5,265 bases of DNA from DATLYT01 sp035574455 (GTDB lineage: Bacteria; Bacteroidota; Ignavibacteria; UBA10030): contig DATLYT010000061.1 in NCBI GenBank assembly GCA_035574455.1, forward strand, positions 1 to 5,265, read 5' to 3'. The translations under genes and the position numbers were made by a program. Below the pieces are notes generated by a model. It saw nothing but the letters and a program-made list of their open reading frames with translations. It was not told the origin of the DNA and ran no database searches. Positions within the stretch are counted from its first letter, which is position 1. Each line of letters starts with the position of its first letter. Of this stretch, positions 4,425 to 5,265 are shown piece after piece.

Positions 4425-5265
4425 CTACGGGATTGGCGCAAGAACCGAAAAAACACCTTGGTTGGTATCCGTGAACAATAGCCTACCATCACTCGTTGCT
4501 GTCACACTGTTGAATGGCCAGATGTCGTAAACCGGATATTCGAATATTCCAACTTGCTTGCCTTGACTATTCAAAACATACAGAGTGGCACTTGGAAACA
4601 ACACATATGTGAGATCAGAAGAAGCAACATGGGCAATCCCGGAGAGTATCACTGTCTGACCGTTGAATTTGTAATACCCATTGTTCTCACGAGCCTTCTC
4701 TTTGAATCGATCAACCTCTTTGCCTATCAGCTCAATGTCCCATAGCAGCTTACCGTCCGGAGCGTACTTTTGTACTCGCGGTTCATACCACCACGCCACA
4801 TATATATTATCCGAATCATCAACTGTTATGTGGACGCGGTTATACGTTTCTTTATCGTCGTGTCCACCATGTGTTGCAAAGCCGCTTCGGGGGGTTCGTA
4901 GTGACCCGAAACTGCGCTTCTTTACGCCGTAGAGATCGTAAACAGCCAGAAGCGATCCTGTTATGGGCTGATTGAGAATGATTTCTTTCTTGGAATTGAT
5001 TTCAATCGCAAGACTGACTTCTGGAGAAGAAAAACCTCCAACGCGCGCGCCATTTTGATCCACTACAGTAACTCGCTTATTTCCAGCCTCAAAAACATAG
5101 AGGGCCCCATCTGAGCCTAATGCCAAATCAGTTGGATCGAAAAACTCTTGGGGCCCGGTTCCGTAGCGGCCCACTTGGCGAACAAAATGTTCTCCCATGT
5201 CTAACACTACAACGCGATGGTCTTTTGCATCCAAGACGAAATAGTTCCCGTCAAAGATTCTGGCT
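4425..5265 (-). CDS. six-bladed beta-propeller (NHL-repeat-like) protein, 5' end outside window
   Basis: The frame is open from the right edge to a TAG at 4425, giving the last 279 residues; the TTG at 5234 is internal, since the frame continues upstream to the edge as part of a blade (GNYFVLDAKDHRVVVLD). Blade motifs are clear: FVRQVGRYGTGPQEFFDPTD followed by SDGALYVFEAGNKRVTVVDQNG, then VHITVDDSDNIYVAWWYEPRVQKYAPDGKLLWD and SDGRLLFTDTNQGVFSV near the end. This is the pattern of NHL/6-bladed propeller proteins, commonly exported or lipoproteins in Bacteroidetes-like bacteria; the N-terminus that would show a signal or lipobox is not visible. Such folds bind ligands or partners and usually lack catalytic residues, so the role is unknown. 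An unusual loop (residues about 181-205, KEVDRFKEKARENNGYYKF) is charged. Lines sampled in this gene are about 37-47% GC, well below the permease gene. The gene ends its transcription unit at the terminator 4310-4337. Confidence 0.88.
   Translation of the reverse strand, partial: ARIFDGNYFVLDAKDHRVVVLDMGEHFVRQVGRYGTGPQEFFDPTDLALGSDGALYVFEAGNKRVTVVDQNGARVGGFSSPEVSLAIEINSKKEIILNQPITGSLLAVYDLYGVKKRSFGSLRTPRSGFATHGGHDDKETYNRVHITVDDSDNIYVAWWYEPRVQKYAPDGKLLWDIELIGKEVDRFKEKARENNGYYKFNGQTVILSGIAHVASSDLTYVLFPSATLYVLNSQGKQVGIFEYPVYDIWPFNSVTATSDGRLLFTDTNQGVFSVLAPIP

Noticed and set aside
5232..5234. TTG as the start codon of the propeller protein
   Set aside because: The frame continues without a stop to the window edge, and the upstream residues complete a propeller blade, so the true start is outside the window.

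Overview
The window reads as ordinary chromosomal DNA of a bacterium from the Bacteroidota/Chlorobiota/Ignavibacteriota side of the tree. This placement is an inference. It rests on the non-canonical GlmU-like protein (the 'alternate GlmU' type typical of that group), on a six-bladed-propeller secreted-type protein, and on the style of the AzgA-type purine permease. GC content is mixed: lines sampled in the permease gene are near 57-60% GC, while lines sampled in the right-hand propeller gene are about 37-47%. No tRNA, rRNA, CRISPR array, insertion sequence or phage gene was found.

Layout from left to right. Positions 1-1116 (minus) hold the first 372 codons of a GlmU-like left-handed beta-helix acyltransferase whose C-terminus lies outside the window. 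A 168-base divergent spacer follows. Positions 1285-1476 (plus) encode a 63-residue, almost entirely hydrophobic membrane protein. It converges, with 8 bases between stop codons, on a YbaK-type aminoacyl-tRNA deacylase at 1485-1988 (minus). Upstream of the deacylase on the same strand is a small secreted protein with a predicted carbohydrate-binding-like beta-sandwich (2045-2614); these two are probably co-transcribed. Positions 2615-2882 contain no convincing protein gene but do contain a clear minus-strand intrinsic terminator, three consecutive hairpins and a plausible promoter. Positions 2883-4181 (minus) encode a full-length purine permease. After a spacer with a textbook terminator (4310-4337) comes the 3' part of a six-bladed beta-propeller protein (4425 to the right edge, minus).

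Functionally the genes do not form one pathway. They cover cell-wall precursor supply (GlmU-like), translation quality control (YbaK), nucleobase uptake (AzgA type) and two exported proteins of unknown role. Two intrinsic terminators split the minus-strand genes into at least three transcription units: propeller; permease; and beta-sandwich protein plus YbaK.

The least explained parts are the two terminator regions. In each, a short open frame with a good Shine-Dalgarno starts upstream of the terminator and runs through it, with the next gene just beyond. This could be a leader/attenuator or small RNA arrangement, or coincidence. I see no convincing new multi-gene system.
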